From assembly GCA_023453125.1 (NCBI GenBank), contig JAEXUB010000272.1:1-64000 (forward strand): a stretch of DNA of 64,000 bases. Direction: 5' to 3'. This DNA is from Bacteroidota bacterium (GTDB taxonomy: Bacteria > Bacteroidota > Ignavibacteria > Ignavibacteriales > Melioribacteraceae). The number at the start of each line of letters is the position of its first letter. Position 1 is the first letter of the stretch. Made by a program: the position numbers and the translations under genes. A model generated the notes under the pieces. It ran no database searches, was not told where the DNA came from, and worked only from the letters and a program-made list of their open reading frames with translations. This document shows positions 16,816-25,204 of this stretch, piece by piece.

Positions 16816-17970
16816 ATGCCACTGTTTATTTTCGCGGTAATAGTATTTATTATAGCCGATATCTTTATCAGGCTGTTTCTTAAGAAAGTTGAGGCTTCTA
16901 AACTTAGAAAAGAAAGAGAAGCCGTTCTTACAGAAAGTCTTTCCATTGACTTCAGCAAAGAGGCAAAATCGCTCAAAAGAGCCGATGTACCGAATCCAAG
17001 AGCTAAAATATTGTGTGTTGACGACGAAGATGTAATTCTTGACAGCTTTAGAAAAATTCTTGTTTTAGACGGCTATTCAGTTGATACCGTTAATAGCGGT
17101 CCCGAGGCTCTTAACCTCATCAAGTCAAACCATTACGATTTTCTCTTTACAGATCTTAAAATGCCCGAAATGGACGGCGTTGAAGTTGCCAAATCGGTTA
17201 AAAGTGTACGCCCTGATATCGACGTTATAATCATCACCGGTTACGCAACCGTTGAAACCGCTGTTGAATGTATGAAGTACGGCGCTATGGATTATGTTCA
17301 GAAGCCATTCACAGAAGATGAGCTCCTTGAATTTGTAAAGAAAGCTGTGGTTAAGAGAGAAGACAGAATTAAAAAGCAATTGAAACCGAGAGTGCATATT
17401 ACCCACGTAAGCGAAAACGAAAAAGTTAACATCGGCGAATTTGTAATTCCGGGAGGTGTATTCATTTCGGAAGGACATACATGGGCAAGCATTTCGCAGG
17501 ATGGCACTGTAAAAGTAGGGCTCGACGATTTTGCAAAGAAATTAATCGGGAACATTGAAGACATTGAATTCCCGAATCTCGGAATGAGCATTGCAAAAGG
17601 ACAGCCATTGTTCTCAATCAAGCAGAATAAAAAATCAATCAAGTTCCTTTCACCGGTAAGCGGAGTTGTCTCAAAAATAAATTCAGAACTTTCTGAAAAT
17701 CCCGAACTCCTTAATTTCTCTATTTACGAAGGAAACTGGATTGCATCCATCGATGCAGACCATCTGGACACCGAACTTCCGCAGCTTAAAATTGGTAAAA
17801 ATGCGGTTTCTTTCTTCCAGGAGGAAATTGACCGTTACGTTGCATCAATTAAGAATTACATTAAAGATGAAAAGGGTTCCAGCCACGATTTCCAGTATTA
17901 TTGGGGACAGCTTGAAAGCCTTGAAGAAAAGAACTGGTATATAATCACCGGCGAATTTTTCGGCAAATAA
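16816..17970 (+). CDS. Membrane-anchored response regulator with GcvH-like domain (lysine kept)
   Basis: A 384-residue protein. The first 20 residues (FIFAVIVFIIADIFIRLF) form a transmembrane helix followed by a basic segment, which is unusual for a response regulator. The receiver domain (about 60-180) has DDED, Asp113 in FTDLKMPEMDG, TGYA and Lys in VQKPF. The GcvH-like domain (about 205-345) shows SEGHTWASISQDGTVKVGLD, then SPVSGVVSKINSEL and NWIASIDADH. Lys272, with Lys273, stands eight residues before the Pro of SPVSG, the position lipoylated in GcvH, but the flanking residues differ from the usual ESVKA. No DNA-binding domain. An AGGAG site precedes the ATG. Probably the second target of the haem kinase. 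Confidence 0.88.
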   Translation: MPLFIFAVIVFIIADIFIRLFLKKVEASKLRKEREAVLTESLSIDFSKEAKSLKRADVPNPRAKILCVDDEDVILDSFRKILVLDGYSVDTVNSGPEALNLIKSNHYDFLFTDLKMPEMDGVEVAKSVKSVRPDIDVIIITGYATVETAVECMKYGAMDYVQKPFTEDELLEFVKKAVVKREDRIKKQLKPRVHITHVSENEKVNIGEFVIPGGVFISEGHTWASISQDGTVKVGLDDFAKKLIGNIEDIEFPNLGMSIAKGQPLFSIKQNKKSIKFLSPVSGVVSKINSELSENPELLNFSIYEGNWIASIDADHLDTELPQLKIGKNAVSFFQEEIDRYVASIKNYIKDEKGSSHDFQYYWGQLESLEEKNWYIITGEFFGK

Positions 17971-18021
17971 AGGATAAATGGAACCTTATATTTATAGATA
18001 CTTAAACCGGCAGAGGATTTA

Positions 18022-19953
18022 ATGAAAAGAATTTTATTAGCATCGTTTTTGATTCCACTGATTTTCCCCCTGATTTGCTTTTCGCAAACCAAGGAAGACA
18101 TGGTCTGTCTTGATTGTCACGGCGACCGTACGTTGAAAACTCAAAGGAATGGAAAAGATGTATCGTTATTTGTTAACGGTAAATCCTTTGCCGGTTCAGT
18201 TCATAAAGATATAAGCTGTGTGGGATGCCACGATGACGTTAATCCGGAAAACCTGCCGCACAATGAAAAACTTAAAAAAGTAGACTGTGCAAACTGCCAC
18301 GAAAAACCGGCTGAACATTATAACCGCAGTTTACACGGCCAGGCGGTTAGAAAAGGGATGAACCTTGCTCCTAATTGCGCCACCTGCCATTCCAAGCACG
18401 AAATTTTGAGCTCTAAAAACACTAAGTCTAAAACCTATGTAATGAATATACCCTCTCTTTGCGGCAGCTGCCACAAAGAAGGCACTCCCGTCTCTAAACT
18501 GATTGTAACCAGCCAGAAAAATATTCTTGAGAATTATTCTGAATCGATACACGGCGACGGATTATTCAAACGTGGATTGACTGTTACGGCTGTATGTACA
18601 AGCTGTCATACTTCGCATGATATTCTTCCTCATAATAACCCGGCATCAACAATCAACAGGAATGCAATTGCCAAAACCTGTATGCAGTGCCATACCCAGA
18701 TTGAATCGGTTCATCAGAAAGTAATCAATGGCCAGCTATGGGAAAAACAGCCGAATAAAATTCCGGTTTGTATTGAATGCCATCAGCCGCACAAGGTTAG
18801 AAGGGTATTTTATGAAGACAGTCTGCCTGACGAATCCTGCATGAAATGCCATAGCAATAGGGATCTTTATAAAACAGTTGACGGAAAGAGAGTATCTCTT
18901 TTTGTTGATTTCAACCATTTCAAAGGATCCGCGCATACTAATCAGTCGTGTATTAAATGCCACGTAAATGTTAACCCTACTAAAAATCCGGTCTGCAAGA
19001 ACAGCGGGAAAGTAGACTGTTCAATCTGTCATCAGCAGCAGGTTGAAGATTATAAAATTTCAATACATGGCAAGATGCATTTTGAAGGAAATAATATTGC
19101 CCCTTATTGTACAGACTGCCATACCAGCCACAACATTCAATCAAAAAAGGTTCAGACCTCCCCTACATTTGCCCGTAACGTTCCGGAATTGTGCGGTAAA
19201 TGCCATCGTGAGGGGAAAAATGTTGCAACTGCAATCGATGAAAGCAAAAAGGGAATCATTACCACTTATAAAGAAAGTATTCACGGAAAAGGCCTTCTGC
19301 AGAGCGGACTTCTGGTAACCGCTACTTGTGTAGACTGCCATTCAAGTCACAAGGAACTTCCATTTAAGGATCCTAATTCAACGGTTAATCCCAAAAACAT
19401 TTCCGCTACCTGCGCAAAATGCCATCTCGGCGTTTATGAAAAATTCAAAAAGAGTGTTCACAGCCCAGATATAACAAAAACCGACAAGAGACTTCCTGGA
19501 TGCAACGACTGCCACCTTTCACACGAAATCAACCGTGTCGATTTAAAAGATTTCAGACAGTCAATTGTTCAGCAGTGCGGACAGTGTCATGAGGACGTTA
19601 CATCAAGTTACTTTGAAACTTTTCACGGAAAAGTTACAAACCTTGGTTCCGTAGGCGCGGCAAAATGCTATGACTGCCACGGATCTCACGAAATTCTCCC
19701 CTCTTCGGATATAAACTCAACTCTGAGCAGAAAAAATATTATTGAAACTTGCCGTCAGTGCCATCCTAATTCAAATCACAAGTTTGTTGGCTATTTAAGC
19801 CACGCAACGCATCACGACCAGGATAAATATCCATTCCTATATTTTACATATTTATTCATGGTTATTTTATTAGTAAGTACATTTTCATTTTTCGGCCTTC
19901 ATACCTTATTGTGGTTTTTAAGGCTGATGAAAGATAAAATTAAAAAGAAATAG
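18022..19953 (+). CDS. 19-haem c-type cytochrome with internal duplication and C-terminal anchor
   Basis: A 643-residue exported protein with a signal peptide ending near CFSQ, 19 CxxCH motifs and one C-terminal helix (residues about 605-630). The first 16 haem motifs are two copies of an eight-haem unit. Copy 1 starts at Cys29 and copy 2 at Cys273, a period of about 245 residues, with matching blocks such as KDVSLFVNGKSFAGSVH and KRVSLFVDFNHFKGSAH. From Cys519 a partial third copy carries haems 17-19. Each unit has conserved free His in xSxHG strings that can serve as distal ligands. The next gene, 10 bases away, is a b-type cytochrome, so the pair resembles a CbcA/CbcB-like quinol oxidoreductase. 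Confidence 0.9.
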   Translation: MKRILLASFLIPLIFPLICFSQTKEDMVCLDCHGDRTLKTQRNGKDVSLFVNGKSFAGSVHKDISCVGCHDDVNPENLPHNEKLKKVDCANCHEKPAEHYNRSLHGQAVRKGMNLAPNCATCHSKHEILSSKNTKSKTYVMNIPSLCGSCHKEGTPVSKLIVTSQKNILENYSESIHGDGLFKRGLTVTAVCTSCHTSHDILPHNNPASTINRNAIAKTCMQCHTQIESVHQKVINGQLWEKQPNKIPVCIECHQPHKVRRVFYEDSLPDESCMKCHSNRDLYKTVDGKRVSLFVDFNHFKGSAHTNQSCIKCHVNVNPTKNPVCKNSGKVDCSICHQQQVEDYKISIHGKMHFEGNNIAPYCTDCHTSHNIQSKKVQTSPTFARNVPELCGKCHREGKNVATAIDESKKGIITTYKESIHGKGLLQSGLLVTATCVDCHSSHKELPFKDPNSTVNPKNISATCAKCHLGVYEKFKKSVHSPDITKTDKRLPGCNDCHLSHEINRVDLKDFRQSIVQQCGQCHEDVTSSYFETFHGKVTNLGSVGAAKCYDCHGSHEILPSSDINSTLSRKNIIETCRQCHPNSNHKFVGYLSHATHHDQDKYPFLYFTYLFMVILLVSTFSFFGLHTLLWFLRLMKDKIKKK

Positions 19954-19963
19954 CAGGAAATAA

Positions 19964-20812
19964 ATGGCTGAACTAAAAGAAGAAGAAAAATATTACGAAA
20001 GATTTGATGCTTTTTCCAGGTTTTTGCATCTCCTGGTTATTATCAGTTTCATTTCACTGGCAATAACTGGGATGGTAATCAAATTCTCTGATATCGGAGT
20101 CTTTCAATTCGTATCTGAGCTTTTAGGAGGATACAGAGTTACAGGCGCAATTCACCGTTTCGCCGCTTTTATAACCTTTCTCTACTTTTTCTTACATATA
20201 GGTTATCTTATTAGGAAGTCCAAAATCAGAAAGAAATCCTTTGCGAATTTCTTTAAGGGTGAAAATTCCCTTATTCCGAATTTAACCGATTTAAAAGAGC
20301 TCATTGCCACAACAAAATGGTTCTTCGGCAAGGGAGAACGTCCTCCTTATGGAAGATGGACCTATTGGGAAAAATTTGATTACTGGGCTGTTTTCTGGGG
20401 CGTTGCGGTTATTGGAAGCAGCGGTCTAATTCTCTGGTTCCCTGAATTCTTTACAATGCTCGGACTGCCGGGATGGTTTATCAACGTAGCCACCATAATT
20501 CACAGCGATGAGGCTTTGCTTGCCGCCGGCTTCATTTTTACTTATCATTTCTTCAATACTCATTTCCGCCCGGACAAATTTCCCATGGATACTGTAATCT
20601 TTACAGGAAAAGTCAGTATGGAAGAGCTTAAGCATGACCGCCCTAGGGAATATGAACAGATAATGCAGAATCCCGAACTGCAAAAGAAAATAGGTGGTGC
20701 CCCTTCAGAGGCTCTTGTGCACGCTGCAAGAATATTCGGGTTTACAGCCTTGACACTTGGCATATTACTCATATTACTAATTATTTACTCAATGATTTTC
20801 TTATATAAATAA
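19964..20812 (+). CDS. Di-haem cytochrome b membrane subunit (HydC/FdnI-like)
   Basis: A 282-residue membrane protein with four to five helices, of the b561 / formate-dehydrogenase-gamma superfamily. Candidate b-haem ligands are the His in FSRFLHLLVII, GAIHRFAAF, FLHIGYL, IIHSDEAL and FTYHFFNTHF. A further C-terminal helix (FTALTLGILLILLIIYSMIFL) follows a soluble stretch. This subunit would oxidise menaquinol and pass electrons to the 19-haem cytochrome encoded just upstream. It is similar in layout to the b-type half of the fusion protein encoded 18 bases downstream, so the two b domains look like paralogues. Confidence 0.88.
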   Translation: MAELKEEEKYYERFDAFSRFLHLLVIISFISLAITGMVIKFSDIGVFQFVSELLGGYRVTGAIHRFAAFITFLYFFLHIGYLIRKSKIRKKSFANFFKGENSLIPNLTDLKELIATTKWFFGKGERPPYGRWTYWEKFDYWAVFWGVAVIGSSGLILWFPEFFTMLGLPGWFINVATIIHSDEALLAAGFIFTYHFFNTHFRPDKFPMDTVIFTGKVSMEELKHDRPREYEQIMQNPELQKKIGGAPSEALVHAARIFGFTALTLGILLILLIIYSMIFLYK

Positions 20813-20830
20813 TCAAAACTTGGAGTTTTA

Positions 20831-23242
20831 ATGTTGAACAGGCAATTAAGATATTGGTTACTTCCTCTTTTCTTCTTCATTTTGTGGTCCGGATCATCTT
20901 CCGTTATGGCACAGGATTTTAACTGCACTGACTGCCACGATACCAAGATAGATAAATCGGTCCACAAGGATGCTATCGGGTGCCAGGATTGTCATGCCGA
21001 TGTTAAAGATGAAAAACATACAGAGAAGAAACCTGTTAAAGTAAAGTGCGAAACCTGCCACGAGGAATATGCCGTCTCTATGAACAAGGATATTCACCGC
21101 AGGCTGATTACTAAGGTTAAAAATCCGCCGGATTGCAAAGTATGCCACGGTTCGCACGAAATTGTTAAACCGCCTAAGGAAAATAACCTTAAAGTAAAAG
21201 AATACTGTTCAAAGTGCCATCAGTCGATGGTTATGGCTAACCCCTACCATGCAAAATCGGTAAGCGGCAATATTTGCGAAAGCTGCCATACCGGAGTTAA
21301 CCATAAAACCGCGCTGAAAAGCTCTGTACATAAAAATCTTGAATGCGCAGATTGCCACAATTATATATCGAACAATCTGGCTAAACATCCTAAGAATATG
21401 AAAACCTCGCAGAAAGCCGACTGTTATCTTTGCCATTCTAACATTGCAAAAGAGCACAGAGAAAGCATACACGGCATTTCGTTAAACGAAGGGGTAGATG
21501 AAGCCGCTATGTGCTGGAACTGCCATGGCTCGCATGATATCAAAAAAATAAGCGACCCGGCAAGCATGGCGCATCCTGATAATATTGCAAAGACTTGCGC
21601 AACGTGCCATGACAATAGCACAATAATGGCAAAATTCGATTTAGGAATTAAAAATCCGGGGCAGAATTATCAGAATTCTGTTCACGGTAAACTTCATGCC
21701 GGCGGAAGAAAAGATGCACCTACCTGTATTCAATGCCATGGCGTTCACGATATTAAGAATAAAATTCAGCCCGGTTCAAAGATTTCCACATTCAATATTC
21801 CACAGCTTTGCGCTACCTGCCATAAGGATGCGGCAGCCGACTATGAAAAATCGATACATTGGATAAGAGCTAAGAAAGGATTCCGCGAATCTCCTGTTTG
21901 CGACGATTGCCACAGCGAACACAGCATTAAGCAGGTTAATTCAACGCAAAAGAGAAAGGAATCAAAAAAAATACAGGAAGAGACTTGTGCCGTTTGCCAC
22001 CAGAATCCCAGAATTGCCGCTCGTTTCGGCTCTCAGGGGGGGCAGGCATTAATGTACCAGGATAGTTATCACGGACTGGCAGTTATGAGAGGCGATGATA
22101 AAGCTGCTATGTGCGTTGACTGCCACGAAGTTCATAAAATTCTTCCAAGATCTTACGATGAATCTACTGTACATCCAGATAATGTAACCGAGACCTGTAA
22201 AAAATGTCATCCGGGGGCAACAACGGTGTTTTCGCAGAGTTATTCTCATAAAACATTAAATGCAGAAGCAGCAAAGGTTGAAAGTATTGTTGGTACAATT
22301 TATTTCTGGATGATTGTTTCGGTTATCGGCGGCATGATTGCTCATAACCTCTTAATTTTCGTTTATGAAGTAAGAAAGAAACGGAAAAAAACTCTACACG
22401 AAATTACTATCCCCCGCTTCACCAAAAACGAGGTTATCCAGCACTATTTGCTCCTAACTTCATTTATTACTCTGGCAATTACCGGTTTTGCTCTTAAGTA
22501 CAATCAAAGCTGGTGGGCCGAGATGCTAAGATACTTCGGTATGTCGGAATTTGCGCGCCAATGGATTCACAGAAGCGCTGCAATTGTAATGATAATTACA
22601 GGGCTTTACCATACTTATTATCTCTTCTTTACTCCAAGGGGACGCGATGTATTGAAAAATCTTGTTCCAAAATGGAGCGACCTTATTGAAGCACGCGATA
22701 ATATTTTCTATTACCTGAGGCTTACAAAACAAAAACCGCATTTTGACAAATACGACTATACAGAAAAAGCTGAATACTGGGCTCTTATTTGGGGTACTAT
22801 TGTTATGGGCGCTACTGGATTTATTCTCTGGTTCCCTACAATTGTAGGCAATTGGGCTCCGGTATGGTTAATAAAAGTATCGGAACTAATCCATTTCTAC
22901 GAAGCAATTCTTGCTACTCTTGCCATTGTTGTATGGCACTGGTTCTTTGTTATTTTCCATCCGCACGAATATCCAATGAGCGTTACCTGGATTGACGGAA
23001 AAATGTCGCTCCATACCTACCGCCATCATCACGAAAAACATTTCAGAAAAATTGTTCTGGAATGGATGGAATATAAGAACGGAACCAGGGATATTAAGAG
23101 GCTTAGCAATTCCACTCTCCTGTTCACGCAAGCCTTTGAAAAGAAAGGACTTAACCCGGATATTATACTTCAGAAAGAGATAGAAAATGACCCCGAGTTG
23201 GGAGCCTGGATTCAGGAAAAAATGGCTCCTAAAGAGGCATAA
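20831..23242 (+). CDS. 16-haem c-type cytochrome fused to cytochrome b (CbcL-like)
   Basis: An 803-residue fusion. After a signal sequence, residues about 30-470 carry 16 CxxCH motifs. A transmembrane helix (IYFWMIVSVIGGMIAHNLLIF) leads into a b-type domain (about 530-735) of the HydC/FdnI type, with His in VIQHYLLL, WIHRSAAIV, LYHTYYLFF, LIHFYEAI and WHWFFVIFH. The layout matches the CbcL idea of Geobacter, a multihaem c domain joined to a di-haem b domain that oxidises menaquinol; CbcL itself has nine c haems. The soluble tail after residue 735 is rich in His (YRHHHEKHF). A long hairpin lies after the stop codon. Confidence 0.9.
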   Translation: MLNRQLRYWLLPLFFFILWSGSSSVMAQDFNCTDCHDTKIDKSVHKDAIGCQDCHADVKDEKHTEKKPVKVKCETCHEEYAVSMNKDIHRRLITKVKNPPDCKVCHGSHEIVKPPKENNLKVKEYCSKCHQSMVMANPYHAKSVSGNICESCHTGVNHKTALKSSVHKNLECADCHNYISNNLAKHPKNMKTSQKADCYLCHSNIAKEHRESIHGISLNEGVDEAAMCWNCHGSHDIKKISDPASMAHPDNIAKTCATCHDNSTIMAKFDLGIKNPGQNYQNSVHGKLHAGGRKDAPTCIQCHGVHDIKNKIQPGSKISTFNIPQLCATCHKDAAADYEKSIHWIRAKKGFRESPVCDDCHSEHSIKQVNSTQKRKESKKIQEETCAVCHQNPRIAARFGSQGGQALMYQDSYHGLAVMRGDDKAAMCVDCHEVHKILPRSYDESTVHPDNVTETCKKCHPGATTVFSQSYSHKTLNAEAAKVESIVGTIYFWMIVSVIGGMIAHNLLIFVYEVRKKRKKTLHEITIPRFTKNEVIQHYLLLTSFITLAITGFALKYNQSWWAEMLRYFGMSEFARQWIHRSAAIVMIITGLYHTYYLFFTPRGRDVLKNLVPKWSDLIEARDNIFYYLRLTKQKPHFDKYDYTEKAEYWALIWGTIVMGATGFILWFPTIVGNWAPVWLIKVSELIHFYEAILATLAIVVWHWFFVIFHPHEYPMSVTWIDGKMSLHTYRHHHEKHFRKIVLEWMEYKNGTRDIKRLSNSTLLFTQAFEKKGLNPDIILQKEIENDPELGAWIQEKMAPKEA

Positions 23243-23262
23243 TAGTTATTTTTTAGTAAATC

Positions 23263-23310
23263 AGATAAAAAGAAATCAGGTATTGTTTATTTACCTGATT
23301 TCTTTTATCT
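23263..23310 (+). terminator. Long intercistronic hairpin inside the cytochrome island
   Basis: Arms 23263-23282 and 23292-23310 pair over about 19 bp with one bulged A and a 9-base loop. The hairpin lies in the 125-base gap between the 16-haem fusion and the tetrahaem cytochrome. No U-tract follows; the U-rich part is inside the stem. It could be a partial terminator, or a stabilising structure that sets different mRNA levels for the inner-membrane and outer-membrane parts of the island. Confidence 0.55.
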
Positions 23311-23367
23311 TAAAAAGGATAAAAATGTACTTTTAATTTATTTTCTACATTATTGGGAGACCTAAAA

Positions 23368-23910
23368 ATGAAAAAATCTGCTATTTTGTTCGCAGCACTA
23401 GTTGCTATTTATTTAGTTCTGCCTTCTAACGCTTTTGCCCAGCAGGCAAGCTATGAAGGTGTTTCTGTTTGTACAATGTGCCACAAAACCGAGAAACAGG
23501 GACAGCAGTTAAAGATCTGGCAGGAAAGCAAACACGCAAATGCTTACAAGACACTCCAGACCCCTAAAGCCGATGAAATTGCTAAAGCAAAGACAGGCAA
23601 AAAAGCTGTTGAATCTCCTGAATGCCTCAAATGCCATGCTACCGGTTATAATGTTGACAAAGCTTTAATCGGTGCTAAATTTAAAGTTGAAGATGGCGTT
23701 CAGTGCGAAACCTGCCACGGTGCCGGCTCTCTTTATAAATCTATGGCTGTTATGAAAAATCAGGCTGAAGCTATTAAGAAAGGAATGACCGATCTTAAAG
23801 ACGCTGAAAGCCATTGCAAAAAATGCCACAATCCTGAAAGCCCGACCTACAAAGAATTCAAATTTGCAGAAGCAGCGGCAAAAATTAAACACAGCGTTCC
23901 GAAATCATAA
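23368..23910 (+). CDS. Tetrahaem cytochrome c554-like protein
   Basis: About 180 residues from the ATG at 23368, which has a GGGAGA site 7 bases upstream; an earlier in-frame TTG at 23353 lies at that site and is unlikely. Signal peptide ends near AFAQQ. Four CxxCH motifs: CTMCH, CLKCH, CETCH, CKKCH. The string QQLKIWQESKHANAYKTL and the order CLKCHATGYN then GVQCETCHGAGS are typical of the cytochrome c554 / c-prime family. It is small and soluble and is probably a periplasmic shuttle between the inner-membrane complexes and the outer-membrane conduit encoded next. Confidence 0.9.
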   Translation: MKKSAILFAALVAIYLVLPSNAFAQQASYEGVSVCTMCHKTEKQGQQLKIWQESKHANAYKTLQTPKADEIAKAKTGKKAVESPECLKCHATGYNVDKALIGAKFKVEDGVQCETCHGAGSLYKSMAVMKNQAEAIKKGMTDLKDAESHCKKCHNPESPTYKEFKFAEAAAKIKHSVPKS

Positions 23911-23932
23911 ATATTTCCGCGGGTAATTAAAA

Positions 23933-25198
23933 ATGAAAAAAATAATTTTCGCATTGTTGATCTTTCTGCCCTTCCTTGCAAATGCACAAAACATTAATGG
24001 CAGATTATCTTCGGCGCTATACACTTTCGAGAGATTTGATACCCAGAATTCATCGGAAAAATATATTAGAACCTTTGAAAACATCGGATTGAACTTTAAC
24101 CTGGGAAAATTCTCCCTCGTTACAAGAACAAATATCGAAGCCAATATCGGAAATTCACTCGATAACGATCCGAGAGTCCGGTTTTATAATTTATATCTCG
24201 AAGCCAGAAAGCTTTTTGACATTGCCACCGTTAAAATTGGCCGTCAGTCCAACTTCAATAATGTTGCGGGAGGATTGTTCGACGGTATCGATTTGAAACT
24301 CGAAAAATGGGATTTCAAAGTAAGCGGTTTTTACGGGGGCAATGTGCCCGCTTTTCAAAAGCTTGAGCTGACCGATGACTGGAAGAACGATTACATTATG
24401 GGGGGCAAAATTGAAACCGGTATTATTCCCAATACCTATTTTGCCTTCAGCTATATTGATAAAAACTTCAAGGCTGTAGATTATACTTCACTGAGAATCA
24501 ATAACAATCTCGACCCGATTCAGGTACTGATTCAGCAGAAATCAAATCAGTATAAATTTATAAGCGGCGAAGCTTCCTATTTTATGGATAATATCTTCAA
24601 TGTCTACGCACAATACGATTACGACCTTAATTTCAAAGAAACGGCTAAGTTTGAAGTTACAGGACGTTACGAACAGATTAAAGATCTTGGCATTGAAGTT
24701 TATTACAACTACCGCCAGCCCCTCATCCGCTATAATTCAATTTTCTCCGTATTCGATTACGGCAATACTTGGGAAATTGAAGGAAGCGTAGATTATAAGA
24801 TTTTCGACTGGCTTACAGTATATGAAAAATTCGCTCATGTAAAATATCAGGATGCTACCTCTCAGCGTTTTACATTAGGCTTATCCTCTGAATTCGGAAG
24901 CATCAGTTACAGAAAGAATTTAGGGTATGCCGGGGAACTTGACGCGGTTTCTCTCTTTACAGGTCATTCTTTCTTCGACGGTTTTTTAACTCCTTCGGTA
25001 GGTATTTCCTTTACCAAATACAAACTTAGCGAAGAAGATGCTGTTAATAACCTTACAAGCATATTGGCCGGTTTTAACCTGCGCCCCTGGAAGAATTTCT
25101 CTTTCGATTTGCAGGGTCAATATATGGACAATAAGATCTATAAGAACGATTTCCGCTTGTTAGCTAAAATTAATTATTGGTTTAACACTAATTTATAA
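23933..25198 (+). CDS. Outer-membrane beta-barrel (porin-like), candidate cytochrome conduit
   Basis: A 421-residue protein with a signal peptide ending near LANAQ. The rest is amphipathic beta strands rich in Tyr, Phe and Asn, e.g. TVKIGRQSNFNNVAGGLFDGIDL, and it ends in an aromatic strand (LLAKINYWFNTNL). No cysteine is present in the mature protein. Size suggests a barrel of about 16-20 strands. It is placed between a soluble tetrahaem cytochrome and a 14-haem cytochrome plus a haem lipoprotein, so it is a good candidate for the barrel of a porin-cytochrome complex. It is smaller than MtrB or OmbB, and no sequence similarity to them can be claimed by eye. Confidence 0.75.
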   Translation: MKKIIFALLIFLPFLANAQNINGRLSSALYTFERFDTQNSSEKYIRTFENIGLNFNLGKFSLVTRTNIEANIGNSLDNDPRVRFYNLYLEARKLFDIATVKIGRQSNFNNVAGGLFDGIDLKLEKWDFKVSGFYGGNVPAFQKLELTDDWKNDYIMGGKIETGIIPNTYFAFSYIDKNFKAVDYTSLRINNNLDPIQVLIQQKSNQYKFISGEASYFMDNIFNVYAQYDYDLNFKETAKFEVTGRYEQIKDLGIEVYYNYRQPLIRYNSIFSVFDYGNTWEIEGSVDYKIFDWLTVYEKFAHVKYQDATSQRFTLGLSSEFGSISYRKNLGYAGELDAVSLFTGHSFFDGFLTPSVGISFTKYKLSEEDAVNNLTSILAGFNLRPWKNFSFDLQGQYMDNKIYKNDFRLLAKINYWFNTNL

Positions 25199-25204
25199 GA
25201 CATC

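Noticed and set aside
15988..17970. Reading the two regulators as NtrC-type transcription activators, since the receivers resemble that group.
   Set aside because: There is no AAA+ sigma54 domain and no helix-turn-helix; the C-terminal part is GcvH-like in both.
18100..19770. Many short repeated TGCCA(C/T) strings at fairly regular spacing, a CRISPR-like look.
   Set aside because: They are codons of the Cys-His haem motifs in an open frame, spacing varies, and flanks differ. No direct repeats of 23-40 bases exist and no cas genes are present.
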